DNA of 64,000 bases from Bin87 sp965115825 (GTDB taxonomy: Bacteria; Chloroflexota; Dehalococcoidia; Lucifugimonadales; UBA3495). Positions within the stretch are counted from its first letter, which is position 1, and each line of letters begins with the position of its first letter. This document shows, one piece after another, positions 26,488 through 35,587 of the stretch. The notes beneath the pieces were generated by a model that saw only the letters and a program-made list of their open reading frames with translations, did not search any database and had not been told where the DNA came from. The stretch is from positions 620,001 to 684,000 of the forward strand of contig OZ220464.1 of the NCBI GenBank assembly GCA_965115825.1. Direction: 5' to 3'. Made by a program: the position numbers and the translations under genes.

Positions 26488-26534
26488 TTGTCAGAATCAG
26501 GATTTACGGGATTTTGGGATTTTCAGGATTGGGG
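26488..26534 (+). repeat. Interspersed intergenic repeat, copy 1 (TTGTCAGAATC family)
   Basis: The 47-base unit begins TTGTCAGAATCAGGATTTAC and ends TTTTCAGGATTGGGG. It recurs at 28451, 44464 and 44677 with few differences, and more degenerately at 48751 and 58172. All copies face the same way and none is in a gene. The rest of the gap 26349-26765 shows nothing else I can support. Confidence 0.8.
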
Positions 26535-26765
26535 TTGCGGGTTTTGGCGGGGGCAGCTGTGTTGGGTTGAGGAGGTGGGTGTTGACGCTTATGTTGTTGG
26601 GGTTGGCGATGCGTGGGGGCTGTGTGAGGGTGGGTGTGATAGAATCACGGCGGTTGGGCTCGGATGTTGGCATGGTTTGGGCGTTGATTCGCGATACGGC
26701 ACTGGGTTACATACGATGAGAGCGATGGCCGGGGTTGGGGCTGGCTGCGGGGCGTTTCCGGGTGG

Positions 26766-28430
26766 TTGAGGATCCTGCTGGTTGGGCTGCTTTTGCTGCT
26801 GTTGGCGGGACTTACCGCATTCCTTATGTGTGGGATAGAGGAGGAGGGTGGGGAGGTTATGGCATCAGCTACGCTCACAGTGGTGGATGTTGCGCCGGCT
26901 ACGACCGGCCTGACGGAGACGCCGGGGGCTTCGGACAGGCTTGGAGCGTCGCAGACGCCGGCCGTTCCCGCATTGCCTTATCCGCCGCCGGCGCCGGGTA
27001 CTCCGGACGGGCCTGACCCGATGCCGGCGCCGGGTACTTCGGCCGGGCCTGACCCGATGCCGACGCCGGGGGCTTCGGCCGGGCCTGACCCGCCAGCGGC
27101 GGCCGTTCCTACAGAGCCGGCTTTGCCGCAGATGCCGGGCGTTACGGTAGAGGTTGTGGAGGTTACGGCTGCGCCTACGAACGGGCCAACGCTGGGGGTT
27201 ACTGTGACGAGCGTGGCAACGCTGGGGGCCAGCGCTACGCCTACGGGGACGGGGACAGACACGCCCACGGCTACGCTGACGGGAATCCGTCGGGGACATC
27301 ATCAGGGACGCCGACGGCTACGGCTACCGTATCGCCGACGCCTACTCCGACACCTACTCGGACAGGGATGCCAGCAGGAACGCCGACGGCTACATCTACT
27401 GCTACGCCTACTCCGACAGCTACGGGGACTCTGGTGGGGGCGTCAGCAGGGACACCGACGGCTACATCTACCGTATCACCAACGCCTACGCTGACACCAA
27501 CGGCTAGCGCGACTCCGACTCCGACGGTACTGCTTCGCCGACGCCGACGCGGACGGGAACGGCAATGGCTACCGCTACACCGACGCCTACTCGTACGGGA
27601 ATGCTACCGGTCTCCGGCTGCGCCGGGGACCGGGACGTGCTGATAGAGTTCTGGCACGCGACCGATGGGCCAACCTCCTGGTATGAACGCGGAAGGAAAG
27701 AGAATTGGCTGAACGACAGGCCGTTGAACGATTGGAGAGGAGTCTCAGCTGATGTGGACGATTGCGTTATCAGGTTGTCCTTCTCGAATTGGGGGCTGGC
27801 AGGTGAAATACCGGCAAGTTTGGGACGGCTCAGCAAGTTGGAATATCTAGTGCTCGCCAACAACCCACGTTTGGGAGGAGAGATACCGAGGGATCTGGGG
27901 GACCTGGGCAATTTGAGAGATTTGAGGTTGTTTAATAACGATTTGGGGGGCGAGATACCGGCGCGTCTGGGGAGGCTCAGCAATTTAGAAAGGTTATACC
28001 TCCAAAGCAATAATTTGGAAGGCGAGATACCGGGGCAGCTGAGGAATCTTCGCAAGTTGGAAAATCTATTTCTCACACATAATCTGCTGTCGGGAGAGAT
28101 ACCGGCGTGGCTGGGGAATTGACGAACTTGCGGCATTTGAGACTCGGCAACCTGCCTGAGGACCATCATGCGAAGACCAGCGACGACAATGATAACCAAT
28201 CCAGTGGTCCGATACCGCCGGAGCTGGGCAGTCTGGTGAAACTGGAAGTGCTGTACCTTGGCAATCTCCGGTTGAGCGGCCCGATACCGTCGGAGCTGGG
28301 GAGTCTGGTGAAGTTGAATGGGTGGCGCCTCGCAGGCAATGAGGATTTGGAAGGGTGCATACCGGCTATCTGGGGGAGGGCAGGGTATAATGACTTTGAT
28401 GAGGCTGGGCGGGAGTACTGTACGGACTAG
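26766..28430 (+). pseudogene. Secreted TPT-linker leucine-rich-repeat protein with three frameshifts
   Basis: The intended protein can be read by changing frame three times. Part 1 (26766-about 27284): TTG start, a hydrophobic N-terminal segment (ILLVGLLLLLLAGLTAFL), then a Pro/Thr/Gly-rich linker. Part 2 (about 27284-27530) is a TPT/TAT-rich linker in the next frame. Part 3 (about 27530-28105) holds the cap WHATDGPTSW and repeats of the form NLERLYLQSNNLEGEIPGQL. Part 4 (28107-28430) has two or three more LRR units (SGPIPPELGSLVKLEVLYLG). Each step is compatible with one missing base (for example GGGGAATTGACG in place of an L-T codon pair at 28105). It is either a decayed gene or an error-prone repetitive assembly. 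Confidence 0.68.
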
Positions 28431-28450
28431 CGGCGTTGGGTGAGGGTTGA

Positions 28451-28498
28451 TTGTCAGAATCAGGATTTACCGGATTTTAGGATTTTCAGGATTGTGGG
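28451..28498 (+). repeat. Interspersed intergenic repeat, copy 2 (TTGTCAGAATC family)
   Basis: Same unit as at 26488 with CCGGATTTTAGG in place of CGGGATTTTGGG. It lies just after the frameshifted LRR gene. The stretch 28499-28990 has only short Gly/Trp/Arg-rich frames that do not look coding. Confidence 0.75.
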
Positions 28499-28990
28499 TT
28501 GCGCAGGATGGGGGAGTGGGCTGTGGTGGATGTGGGTATGATGGGTGGTAGGTGGGGGCGTCGGAATCTGCAACTGTCTCGGTTGTCAATGGATGGTCAG
28601 GGTTGGGATGGGGTGGTTTGCACCAGTGGGCTGGCGCGCCGCGTGGGGAACTGTGGGCGGGCGGGGTGGAGCAGTCCCGCCATACCGCTCCGGTCAGCAG
28701 CCAGTGGGGAGCTGTGGACGGGCAGGGTAGAGGGCTGCGGTTGACGGATATTATCAGGAGCGATAAATTTGACCTTGCAATATGCGCTTTGTGCGGCGTC
28801 GGTCGGAGGCGGCTGATGGGCGAGCGTCGTCGTCACTGCCGGCGGCAAGGGTAAATGCGCGACATGATGGAGGACTGCGCAATGTCGGAGACGGAGACGC
28901 TGCCGGCAGCTTGGGAGATGTCGGGGGTTTTAGGCGGCGATGCGGCCGGCGACTGGATGGAGTGTGTCCAATCAGGGGGGATGCGACCTA

Positions 28991-29779
28991 ATGTCGGGGT
29001 TCTTTAAAGGGGCAACGCTGCTTGGGCTGCTCTGCGCGCTGGCGGCTGTAGCGGCCGGATGCGGCGATTCTTCGGGCGGCCTAACCAGTCGGCCTCCCGA
29101 GCACGGCGGGGACAAGGCCGCGCTGGAGGCGCTGTACCATGCTACGGACGGGCCGAACTGGATCAATAACGGCAACTGGCTGAGCGATGCGCCGTTGGGC
29201 GAATGGCATGGGGTCGCTATCGGCGATAACGGTCGCGTCATCGAATTGTTCCTGGATAGCAATCAGCTTACGGGGGAGATGCCGGCGGAGCTGGGGAATC
29301 TCGGCAACTTGGAATCGCTGGAGCTCGGCGGCAATCAGCTGATAGGGGAGATGCCGGCGGAGTTGGGGAATCTCGGCAACCTGGAATCGCTGTGGCTCGT
29401 CAATAACCGTTTGACAGGTGAGATACCGGCGGAGTTGGGGAATCTTGGCAAGTTGAAGGGATTATACCTCGGCGGCAACCGGCTGGATGGTGAGATGCCG
29501 GCGGAGCTGGGGAGCCTCGGCGAGTTGGAAGCGCTGGCCCTCGATAATAATCTGCTGGAGGGAGAGATACCGATGGAGCTGGGGAATCTCGGCAACCTGG
29601 AATCGCTATCTCTCAGCGGCAACGGGTTGACGGGGGAGATACCGGCGGAGCTGGGCAAGTTGGACCGGTTGGTGAAGTTGTGGCTCGGCGGCAACGAGCT
29701 GACCGGGTGCGCGCCGGCCGACTTGCGAGATGTCGGCGCCGCCGACTGGGATGCCGTGGGGCTGCCGTTTTGCGGCTAG
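28991..29779 (+). CDS. Leucine-rich-repeat lipoprotein
   Basis: 262 residues. The N-terminus (FKGATLLGLLCALAAVAAGC) is a lipoprotein signal ending in AAGC, so the mature protein should be anchored by Cys. A cap segment, LYHATDGPNWINNGNWLSDAPLGEWHGV, is followed by seven 24-residue repeats of the plant-type LRR pattern (LESLWLVNNRLTGEIPAELGNLG). The repeats are nearly identical in DNA as well. LRR surface proteins bind ligands or other cells; no ligand is implied. It shares the cap and repeat type with the frameshifted gene upstream, so the two probably arose by duplication. Start ATG 28991 is chosen because the signal peptide begins there. Confidence 0.85.
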   Translation: MSGFFKGATLLGLLCALAAVAAGCGDSSGGLTSRPPEHGGDKAALEALYHATDGPNWINNGNWLSDAPLGEWHGVAIGDNGRVIELFLDSNQLTGEMPAELGNLGNLESLELGGNQLIGEMPAELGNLGNLESLWLVNNRLTGEIPAELGNLGKLKGLYLGGNRLDGEMPAELGSLGELEALALDNNLLEGEIPMELGNLGNLESLSLSGNGLTGEIPAELGKLDRLVKLWLGGNELTGCAPADLRDVGAADWDAVGLPFCG

Positions 29780-29827
29780 GGCGGGCGACGGCTGGCCCAT
29801 TTGCCGCAAACGGCGTAAATCAAGCCT

Positions 29828-31447
29828 GTGTCCGCCCCTCCCATCATTGTTATTGGCGGCGGGCCGGCCGGCTCCTGTGCGGCTGCGCTGCTTGCCCGCC
29901 GGGGCTGGCCGGTTGTGCTGCTGGAGCGCGAACGCTTCCCCCGCGCTCATGTTGGCGAGTCGCTGTTGCCGGCCAGCATTCCCATCCTGAACGACCTCGG
30001 CGTCCTGGAGGAAGTGCGGCGGGCGGGCTTCATCGTGAAGCGGGGCGCAACGATGGTTTGGGGCCGCGACCGTCGGCCCTGGAGCTGGCATTTCAGCGAG
30101 ACGAACGCCAGCAATCCTACTTCGTATCAGGTTTGGCGGTCTGAGTTTGACGCCATTCTGCTCAACAACGCGCGTCGCCTCGGCGTGGACGTGCGGGAGG
30201 GCTGGCCGGCCATCGGCGTGGCGCGCGACGCTGCCGGAACCGCCGTCGCCGTCCGGTGCCGTCCCGCCAACGGGTTGGCCGGCGGCTCCGACGGCGGCGT
30301 GATTGAACTGCCGGCCCGTTACGTTGTGGACGCCAGCGGACAAGGCGGCCTGCTGTCCCGGCAACTGGGCTTGCGGCAGTGGGACGACTTCTTTCGCAAC
30401 CTGGCCGTGTGTGGCTACTATCAGGGCGGCGGACGTTTGCCGTCGCCGGACGAGGGCAACATTCTGATTGAAGCGCAGCCCGACGGCTGGCTGTGGCACA
30501 TTCCCCTGCGCGACGGGTGGGCCAGCGTGGGCGCGGTGGTGGACGCCGGGACGGGGCAAAAGGGCATCCGAGAGCTTGGGCCCCGGCGGTTTCTGGAGTC
30601 GCAGATTGCAGCCGCGCCCCAGCTGGCCGGGATGCTGGAATCCGCTCGGTTCGCATCCGGCCCGGAGGTACTGCGCGATTGGTCTTACCGCTGCGCGTCG
30701 CTGCACGGGCCCGGCTACATTATGGCAGGCGATGCCGCCTGCTTTATCGACCCGCTCTTTTCGTCGGGGGTACATCTGGCCCTCACTTCGGGGACTATGG
30801 CTGCGGCCGCCGTGGCCTCCGCGCTGGAGGATGCCAGCATTGCCGGCCCGGCGGGGCAGGCATATCAGCAGCTTTATTACAAAGAATACGGCCACTTTCG
30901 GGAGTTGGCCCGGCTCTTCTATTCCAGCAACCGCACTGCCGATTCCTATTTCTGGGAGGCGCGCCGCCTGCTGGACAACGACCCGTCTCTCACGCCGCGC
31001 CAGTCGTTTATTCAGGCGGTGGCCGGACAGCCGCCGCGCGGCTATGAGCGCGCCGTGCTGTCTCACGGACTGGCTCCCGCCGCCTTCGGCGAAAGCGTGG
31101 CCGCAGTGGCCTCGGAACGTGAGCGGCGCCAGCGGCGGGGACTGCCATGGGATGCGCCGCTGCGTCTGGCGGACGGCGTGCGTTTGCAGCGTCAGCCGGT
31201 GTTGGCCGATGACCGCTTCATCTGGGGCGTGGGCCTGGTGACCGACGGGCATCCGGAAGGGCTGCCGTGCAGCGGGCTGGTGGCTCAACTACTGACCCGT
31301 CTGGACGGGAGGCGCACCGCCGGCGACGCCATCGCCGCCCTCTGCGAAGGCATAGAACAGGCCGCCGCGCAGCAGGTAGAGCAGGCGGCGATGCGGGCGT
31401 TGGAGATATTGTATGTGGATGGGGCGATAACGGATCAGGGCGGGTGA
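29828..31447 (+). CDS. Flavin-dependent halogenase-type FAD oxidoreductase
   Basis: 539 residues, starting at GTG. FAD-binding GGGPAG is at residues 10-15, with the E-R-E-R strand end and GESLLP afterwards. The halogenase signature WxWxIP is present as WLWHIP at about residues 221-226. A Lys at residue 71 (FIVKRGATMVWG) sits where variant-B halogenases of the CmlS/PltA type keep the catalytic Lys. Downstream are GDAACFIDPLFSSGVHLALTSG, the second FAD motif, and a 110-residue C-terminal helical extension. The combination suggests a halogenase for a free or carrier-bound substrate. No NRPS or PKS gene adjoins, so a non-halogenating oxidoreductase of the same fold is still possible. Confidence 0.75.
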   Translation: MSAPPIIVIGGGPAGSCAAALLARRGWPVVLLERERFPRAHVGESLLPASIPILNDLGVLEEVRRAGFIVKRGATMVWGRDRRPWSWHFSETNASNPTSYQVWRSEFDAILLNNARRLGVDVREGWPAIGVARDAAGTAVAVRCRPANGLAGGSDGGVIELPARYVVDASGQGGLLSRQLGLRQWDDFFRNLAVCGYYQGGGRLPSPDEGNILIEAQPDGWLWHIPLRDGWASVGAVVDAGTGQKGIRELGPRRFLESQIAAAPQLAGMLESARFASGPEVLRDWSYRCASLHGPGYIMAGDAACFIDPLFSSGVHLALTSGTMAAAAVASALEDASIAGPAGQAYQQLYYKEYGHFRELARLFYSSNRTADSYFWEARRLLDNDPSLTPRQSFIQAVAGQPPRGYERAVLSHGLAPAAFGESVAAVASERERRQRRGLPWDAPLRLADGVRLQRQPVLADDRFIWGVGLVTDGHPEGLPCSGLVAQLLTRLDGRRTAGDAIAALCEGIEQAAAQQVEQAAMRALEILYVDGAITDQGG

Positions 31448-31494
31448 CAATTTGCATAATAATATATGCATATACCCTGGCGCAAGCCTATTGG

Positions 31495-32691
31495 TTAATG
31501 ACCAAGTCTTCTATTTAATTCTTTCCAGGCTTGGGCCAATTCGTCATCAAGGATGGTTGTGGGACGATTGGGGGGAGGATGCGAAACAGATGGGATGACC
31601 GCCTTTTGCCGCGTCTCTTCGTGAAAACCGCCGGCTTGTATAGGTACAGCTTTTTGGCGCGATTCCTCGCCTTCTTTGATGATGGCTACTAAGTCGGGGG
31701 GTAAGGTAGCCAAAATTTGCGGCATTAACCTGTGCCAAGCGGAAGCCGTTCTTCGGCAATTGTCCGCACGAAAAGCCAACATTCTTTTCGGCTCGTCTTC
31801 GTATGCAGCCCACCCGGGAGCGCCTATCGGCAAAAGCAAGTTCATAGCCTTTCTCCAATCGCCGGTATCGAGGGCAACGTTCACTAACTGCAACCTTTCG
31901 GCAGAGGCATTTTCAGCATCTTCGTGCCGACTGCCATCATAAGCGTCGGGGGCATCCAACAGGGTAACGCGGTTTGACCAAACTTTAGACCAGAAAGCTG
32001 CTGAATGGTATGCCAGAAATATGTCGGACGTGTCAGCAGCTTTGCCGGGCGTCCATTCCCTGGGATCGCCGCCGGCCAGTTCGCCGGGCGAACGCCATTG
32101 CATTTCGCTTGCGTCGCAACGAGCAGCGCAATGGATGCAGAAAGCGGTGTTAGGATCGTAAGCCCAATCTCTGAATTCGGCACCGCTGATTTCATTATCG
32201 TGAAGGTACTCGCTACATATATCGCAGCGCGGAGCGTCCCAGTCGCTAGTCCGGTTCGCCCCCTGTAGCCTCTCAAAGAACAATAAGCACTCCGCAGAGC
32301 ATAACCAAGCGGCAGCGTCGCACTCTCCCTGCTCAGTGCTTGGATAGGAAAAACGACCCTTTCTGATTTCGCCATCAATGTTGTGTCGCTTTGGACGGGT
32401 TGGCAGGTTGAGAATACGGTAATAGGCGAATTCCAACTTGCTTTGTTCGGCGAAGGCGCGTGACGTTGGCCTATGTGTGTCTATTACTTCCACAACCCCT
32501 ACCATTTGCCCATAAATGTCAAATGCTCCAACGTCAGCCCGTAATCTGCCTGCGTATTGGGCTTCCGTTACGACGATTAGATTTCCTGGGAATTCGCATT
32601 CTGCTTCGCATGCATCGCAGACGAATGGCGGGAGACCCAACCATTCAGCAGCAATACGTTCTCTCTCTATATTGTGCCTTGACACCCTCAT
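31495..32691 (-). CDS. Uncharacterised Cys-rich protein with a possible PD-(D/E)XK nuclease core
   Basis: 398 residues, lower in GC than its neighbours. A plausible nuclease-like core is RLRADVGAFDIYGQMVGVVEVIDTHRPTSRAFAEQSK near residues 50-90: a DVGAF strand then VVEVIDTH, which recalls CoiA-like proteins. Four CxxC pairs (CDACEAEC, CDICSEYL, CIHCAARC) suggest zinc binding. The C-terminal half (GDWRKAMNLLLPIGAPGW, RLMPQILATLPPDLVAII) is helical and unrecognised. The ATG at 32691 follows GAGAGGG at 6 bases and is preferred to a TTG at 32727. It converges on the halogenase gene with 47 AT-rich bases between stops. Confidence 0.55.
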   Translation of the reverse strand: MRVSRHNIERERIAAEWLGLPPFVCDACEAECEFPGNLIVVTEAQYAGRLRADVGAFDIYGQMVGVVEVIDTHRPTSRAFAEQSKLEFAYYRILNLPTRPKRHNIDGEIRKGRFSYPSTEQGECDAAAWLCSAECLLFFERLQGANRTSDWDAPRCDICSEYLHDNEISGAEFRDWAYDPNTAFCIHCAARCDASEMQWRSPGELAGGDPREWTPGKAADTSDIFLAYHSAAFWSKVWSNRVTLLDAPDAYDGSRHEDAENASAERLQLVNVALDTGDWRKAMNLLLPIGAPGWAAYEDEPKRMLAFRADNCRRTASAWHRLMPQILATLPPDLVAIIKEGEESRQKAVPIQAGGFHEETRQKAVIPSVSHPPPNRPTTILDDELAQAWKELNRRLGH

Positions 32692-32773
32692 TTTCGCCCT
32701 CTCATACCATCTTCGTTGTCGACTCAAATTCTGTGAATCCCTGCTTCAGCGGATCCTGATTCTGACTATTCGC

Positions 32774-33358
32774 CTACGGCTTGACCCATGTTTCGGACCA
32801 GGCGATGCAGGCCGTGCTGCTTTGCGCCGGGCCGCGCATCTCCGCCGACACTATGCCCGGCAGGGATCTATCGCCTACCGTAATCTGCGCTTGCCGCGCC
32901 GGGAAGAAGCAGCTGTACACGCCGAGGGGGCGGCCCGAGGCCGCGCCGGCCGGGTTGTTGAGCATATACGGCGTCAGGAAGTCGTGCCAGCTCAAAACTA
33001 TGGTGGCGGGGGCGGCTGTTACCGTTTCGTTGTAGGAGCTGGCGATGTCGCCGGCCCTGCTGAACTGAGCGCTGATTACGGGGAGGGAGGCGTCGGCAAA
33101 CTCCGGGAAGAGCATGGTTTCGATTTCCGCCTGCAAATAACGCGCCAGGGCGATGTTGTCGGCATAGATCCGGACATCGCGGCCGGCGGGGAAGTCCGCG
33201 CTTTTCAGAAACAGCGTGTGGCCCGCGCCGGCCGGCGACCACAAGACGCGCCAGTGGCTGGCCCGTGTGGTCTGCGGCCCTCCCTCCTGGGGAGACAGTC
33301 GGATAAAAGAGTTCTCTCCCGTCAAAACAATCCGGCCGGGGTCAATTGGGCTGGTCAT
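32774..33358 (-). CDS. Uncharacterised protein of 194 residues
   Basis: I do not recognise the family. The ATG at 33358 has GGGGAG 9 bases upstream; an ATG three codons earlier is too close to that site. The protein has no signal peptide or membrane segment. Segments include IVLTGENSFIRLSP, WRVLWSPAGAGHTLFLKSADFPAGRDVRIYADN, LQAEIETMLFPEFAD and VLSWHDFLTPYML, with no Cys cluster and no obvious catalytic motif. The GC-rich composition and third-position bias match the chromosome, so it is a real gene. It lies just after the broken PIN toxin gene, with a 20-base gap. Confidence 0.6.
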   Translation of the reverse strand: MTSPIDPGRIVLTGENSFIRLSPQEGGPQTTRASHWRVLWSPAGAGHTLFLKSADFPAGRDVRIYADNIALARYLQAEIETMLFPEFADASLPVISAQFSRAGDIASSYNETVTAAPATIVLSWHDFLTPYMLNNPAGAASGRPLGVYSCFFPARQAQITVGDRSLPGIVSAEMRGPAQSSTACIAWSETWVKP

Positions 33359-33378
33359 AACTAACATCTCCCCTGGGT

Positions 33379-33762
33379 TCAGGGCTGTAGTGTGGCAATA
33401 TGGTATTGTTCGATTCGCCAGTCGTCAGTAATCAGTATGAGGTTTTCAATCTGCGCCTGGGCCACCAGCATCCGGTCAAAGGGGTCGCGGTGGAGCAGAG
33501 GCAGCCGGCCGGCGGTTTTGGCGTGGATTGCGTTGATTTCCAGCAATCTGAATCGAGAAGCATCGACGACCTGTTCCGGCTCTTGATCCAGTGGCTACGG
33601 CTTACCCAAGCCTTGTTTGATAGCCATTTCCCAAATACTCGCGACGCTGACGAAGATCCGATTGGCAAGTTCCTCCAGAATCCGATAGGTTTCTTCCTTC
33701 AAGGCACGAGCGTGAGTCGCATACCAAAGGAATACATGAGTGTCGAGCAAGTAGTTTGGCAT
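33379..33762 (-). pseudogene. PIN-domain toxin (VapC-like) broken by an in-frame TAG
   Basis: Starts ATG 33762, two bases after the antitoxin stop. The first half reads NYLLDTHVFLWYATHA then ASIWEMAIKQGLGKP and reaches a TAG (33597-33595). The frame continues after it as PLDQEPEQVVDASRFRLLEINAIHA and ends HRDPFDRMLVAQAQIENLILITDDWRIEQY. All PIN acidic residues (D in LLDTH, E in IWEMAI, D in HRDPFDR, D in LITDD) remain, so only the stop breaks it. A 127-codon gene is restored by one base change. Two shorter products, or a lost toxin leaving its antitoxin, are the alternatives. Confidence 0.75.
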
Positions 33763-33764
33763 GG

Positions 33765-33992
33765 CTATTTGTAAAAATCCTCAATGATGTCTTCCGGTGT
33801 GTCGCAGAAATCTTCAGGCGTCACGAATTTTCCCTTCAACACGCCCGGACGCGGCGTCAGCCGGTACGCATCGTGAGGGACTAACTTGACCCATGGCTGG
33901 CCGTCCCGGCATATCACCACCTCGCGCTGGAACCAGGATTGCTGGGCCAGTTCGGCCATCTCCTCCGGCAGTTCGCTAACGTCAATTCGCAT
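33765..33992 (-). CDS. Phd/YefM-type antitoxin partner of the broken PIN toxin
   Basis: 75 residues starting MRIDVSELPEEMAELAQQ. It resembles Phd/YefM-type antitoxins: an N-terminal DNA-binding part, a VVICRDGQPWVKLVPHDAYR strand pair, and an acidic C-terminal tail (FCDTPEDIIEDFYK) that would bind the toxin. The ATG has a GGAGG at 7 bases. The PIN gene begins two bases after this stop. The open frame to 34055 lacks a ribosome-binding site. The promoter would lie between this gene and the aldolase, where 60 bases remain. Confidence 0.72.
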   Translation of the reverse strand: MRIDVSELPEEMAELAQQSWFQREVVICRDGQPWVKLVPHDAYRLTPRPGVLKGKFVTPEDFCDTPEDIIEDFYK

Positions 33993-34054
33993 TTTGCTTC
34001 CTCCCGTTTGATGGGCTCTCATCGCCGTCGTTTTGCGATGCGATGCTGTGGACA

Positions 34055-34831
34055 TTATAGACTATTCGCCGCGGCCCGCATGGCTTGCAGGTACTCGTTG
34101 CTGGCGCCCTGTATCAGGCGGCCCACTGTGTTGTGGAAGTAGCGCGCTCCCAGTTCCAGGTAATGCGGAACCAGGTTGTCCGGGCAGCTGCATCCTGCGG
34201 TGATGCCCGCCGCGACAATCTGCCGCACGCCTTTTTCCACCAGCGCCTGCACCTCCGGGTGGGTCTGCTGGCCGGGGTAGCCCATGCTTTGCGACAGGTC
34301 GCCGGCGCCGATGAAGTACACGTCCACGCCCTGCACTTTAACCAGCTCGGGGATGTTCTCAATTGCCCCCGCTTCTTCCAGCATCAGGCATACCAGAGTG
34401 TTGCGGTTGGCGTCCGCCACATAGTCGGACGTAGCCTGGTTGAAGCCATACTCCGCCGGCCGGCCGCTGCTGAACAGCCCGCGCTCGCCGTCGGGGAAGT
34501 ATTTCACCGCGGACACCGCGGCCCGGGCTTCCTCCGGGGTGTTGACGTGAGGCACCTGCACGCCCCACGCTCCCCGGTCCAAGAAGGGCGCGATTATCTC
34601 CGGGCGGTTCCCCACCGGCCGCACAATGGGCGCGGTTCCCGAATACTCGGCGGCGCGGATCATATCCTCGGCCAGGTCAACGGTTATGCTCCCGTGCTCG
34701 TTGTCGATGAGCACCCAGTCGTAGCCCAGAAACCCCAGCATTTCAACTACCGGCGGCGATGGAAAGGTAATCATCGAGCCAAAAACCGGCTGCCCGGCCG
34801 ACAGCTTCCGCTTCAGCGTATTTTCGCGCAT
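34055..34831 (-). CDS. HpcH/HpaI-family class II aldolase
   Basis: 258 residues. Family members cleave 4-hydroxy-2-oxoacids such as 2-keto-3-deoxy-rhamnonate into pyruvate and an aldehyde with a divalent metal. Landmarks: FGSMITFPSPPVVEMLGFLGYDWVLIDNEHG with the metal-region DNEHG, IVRPVGN with the substrate Arg, GAWGVQVPHVNTPEEA, and PDGERG. In the C-terminal part, DVYFIGAGDLSQSMG is the G.x.DL.x phosphate-like loop. Start ATG 34831 has GGAG at 9 bases. It is a single gene; the 200 bases upstream carry no feature I can support. Confidence 0.88.
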   Translation of the reverse strand: MRENTLKRKLSAGQPVFGSMITFPSPPVVEMLGFLGYDWVLIDNEHGSITVDLAEDMIRAAEYSGTAPIVRPVGNRPEIIAPFLDRGAWGVQVPHVNTPEEARAAVSAVKYFPDGERGLFSSGRPAEYGFNQATSDYVADANRNTLVCLMLEEAGAIENIPELVKVQGVDVYFIGAGDLSQSMGYPGQQTHPEVQALVEKGVRQIVAAGITAGCSCPDNLVPHYLELGARYFHNTVGRLIQGASNEYLQAMRAAANSL

Positions 34832-35033
34832 TGTGCCATGCTCCTGTCGTCAAACTAATTGTCCATCAATCAAACGGCCATCGGCCATCCGGCCAGCGCA
34901 TCCTATGCTCCGCAATCCTGGCCGTCAACACCGCAAAGCCGTTTGCCCTGAGTCTGTTGCAGGGCAGGGCTGCCGCCCGGGCCAACGGTATATGCCCCTT
35001 GCCAGTCCGTGCTTTGCCTACTATCATAGCCCC

Positions 35034-35567
35034 ATGTCAGAGCACGAAGTACGCTACCGGCTGGGAGCAGTCCAGTCTATCGCCGCCGAAGCCTTCGGAC
35101 GCCCCGGTCGCCGCACCTTCCGCCTTGTCGCCGAGGCTGGGCGGGCTCAGTCCAGCATCTGGCTGGAGAAGGAGCAGCTTGTGCAGCTTGGCCTTTACTT
35201 GCAGCAGGCCATGAAGCAGCTGGGCGAGTCGGCCCAGTCCCGCCCCAGTTCGCCCGGCGAAGAGTCGTGGCGCGGCGACCCTCTGCAACAGGATTTCCAC
35301 GCCCGCCGGATGCAGCTGCAATACGACCAGGAGGCCAACTGCTTTCTCATCCACGCCTTTGAGGGGGATGAAGACGATCCTGACGCCGGCGCGCATACTT
35401 CCGTGAGCTTCTGGATAACCATGAGCCAGTGTTCCGACCTGGCCGGTCAGGTTCTCCACATCTGCGCTTCGGGCCGGCCGCCCTGTTTCCTCTGCGGGCG
35501 GCCCATCGACCCGGACGGACACGTCTGCGACCGCGCCAGCAGCCACGCGGTTTTTGAAACCGGCTGA
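35034..35567 (+). CDS. DUF3090 family protein
   Basis: 177 residues. The N-terminal RYRLGAVQSIAAEAFGRPGRRTFRLVAEAG is characteristic of DUF3090 (TIGR03847), as is the closing FCLCGRPIDPxGHxC-type motif, here PCFLCGRPIDPDGHVCDR. The four Cys/His residues in that segment probably bind zinc. In Actinobacteria and Chloroflexota the gene is regularly beside SCO1664-family and phosphatase genes; the SCO1664-like gene follows 20 bases later. The function is unknown. I chose ATG 35034 as the first codon of the conserved domain. Confidence 0.86.
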   Translation: MSEHEVRYRLGAVQSIAAEAFGRPGRRTFRLVAEAGRAQSSIWLEKEQLVQLGLYLQQAMKQLGESAQSRPSSPGEESWRGDPLQQDFHARRMQLQYDQEANCFLIHAFEGDEDDPDAGAHTSVSFWITMSQCSDLAGQVLHICASGRPPCFLCGRPIDPDGHVCDRASSHAVFETG

Positions 35568-35587
35568 ACGTACCCGTACCTGTTCCC

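Noticed and set aside
28499..28854. Short frames after the frameshifted LRR gene
   Set aside because: Trp/Gly/Arg-rich, no start signal, no similarity to a known family.
29606..31288. Minus-strand frame of 560 codons
   Set aside because: Antisense to the halogenase gene; low-complexity composition.
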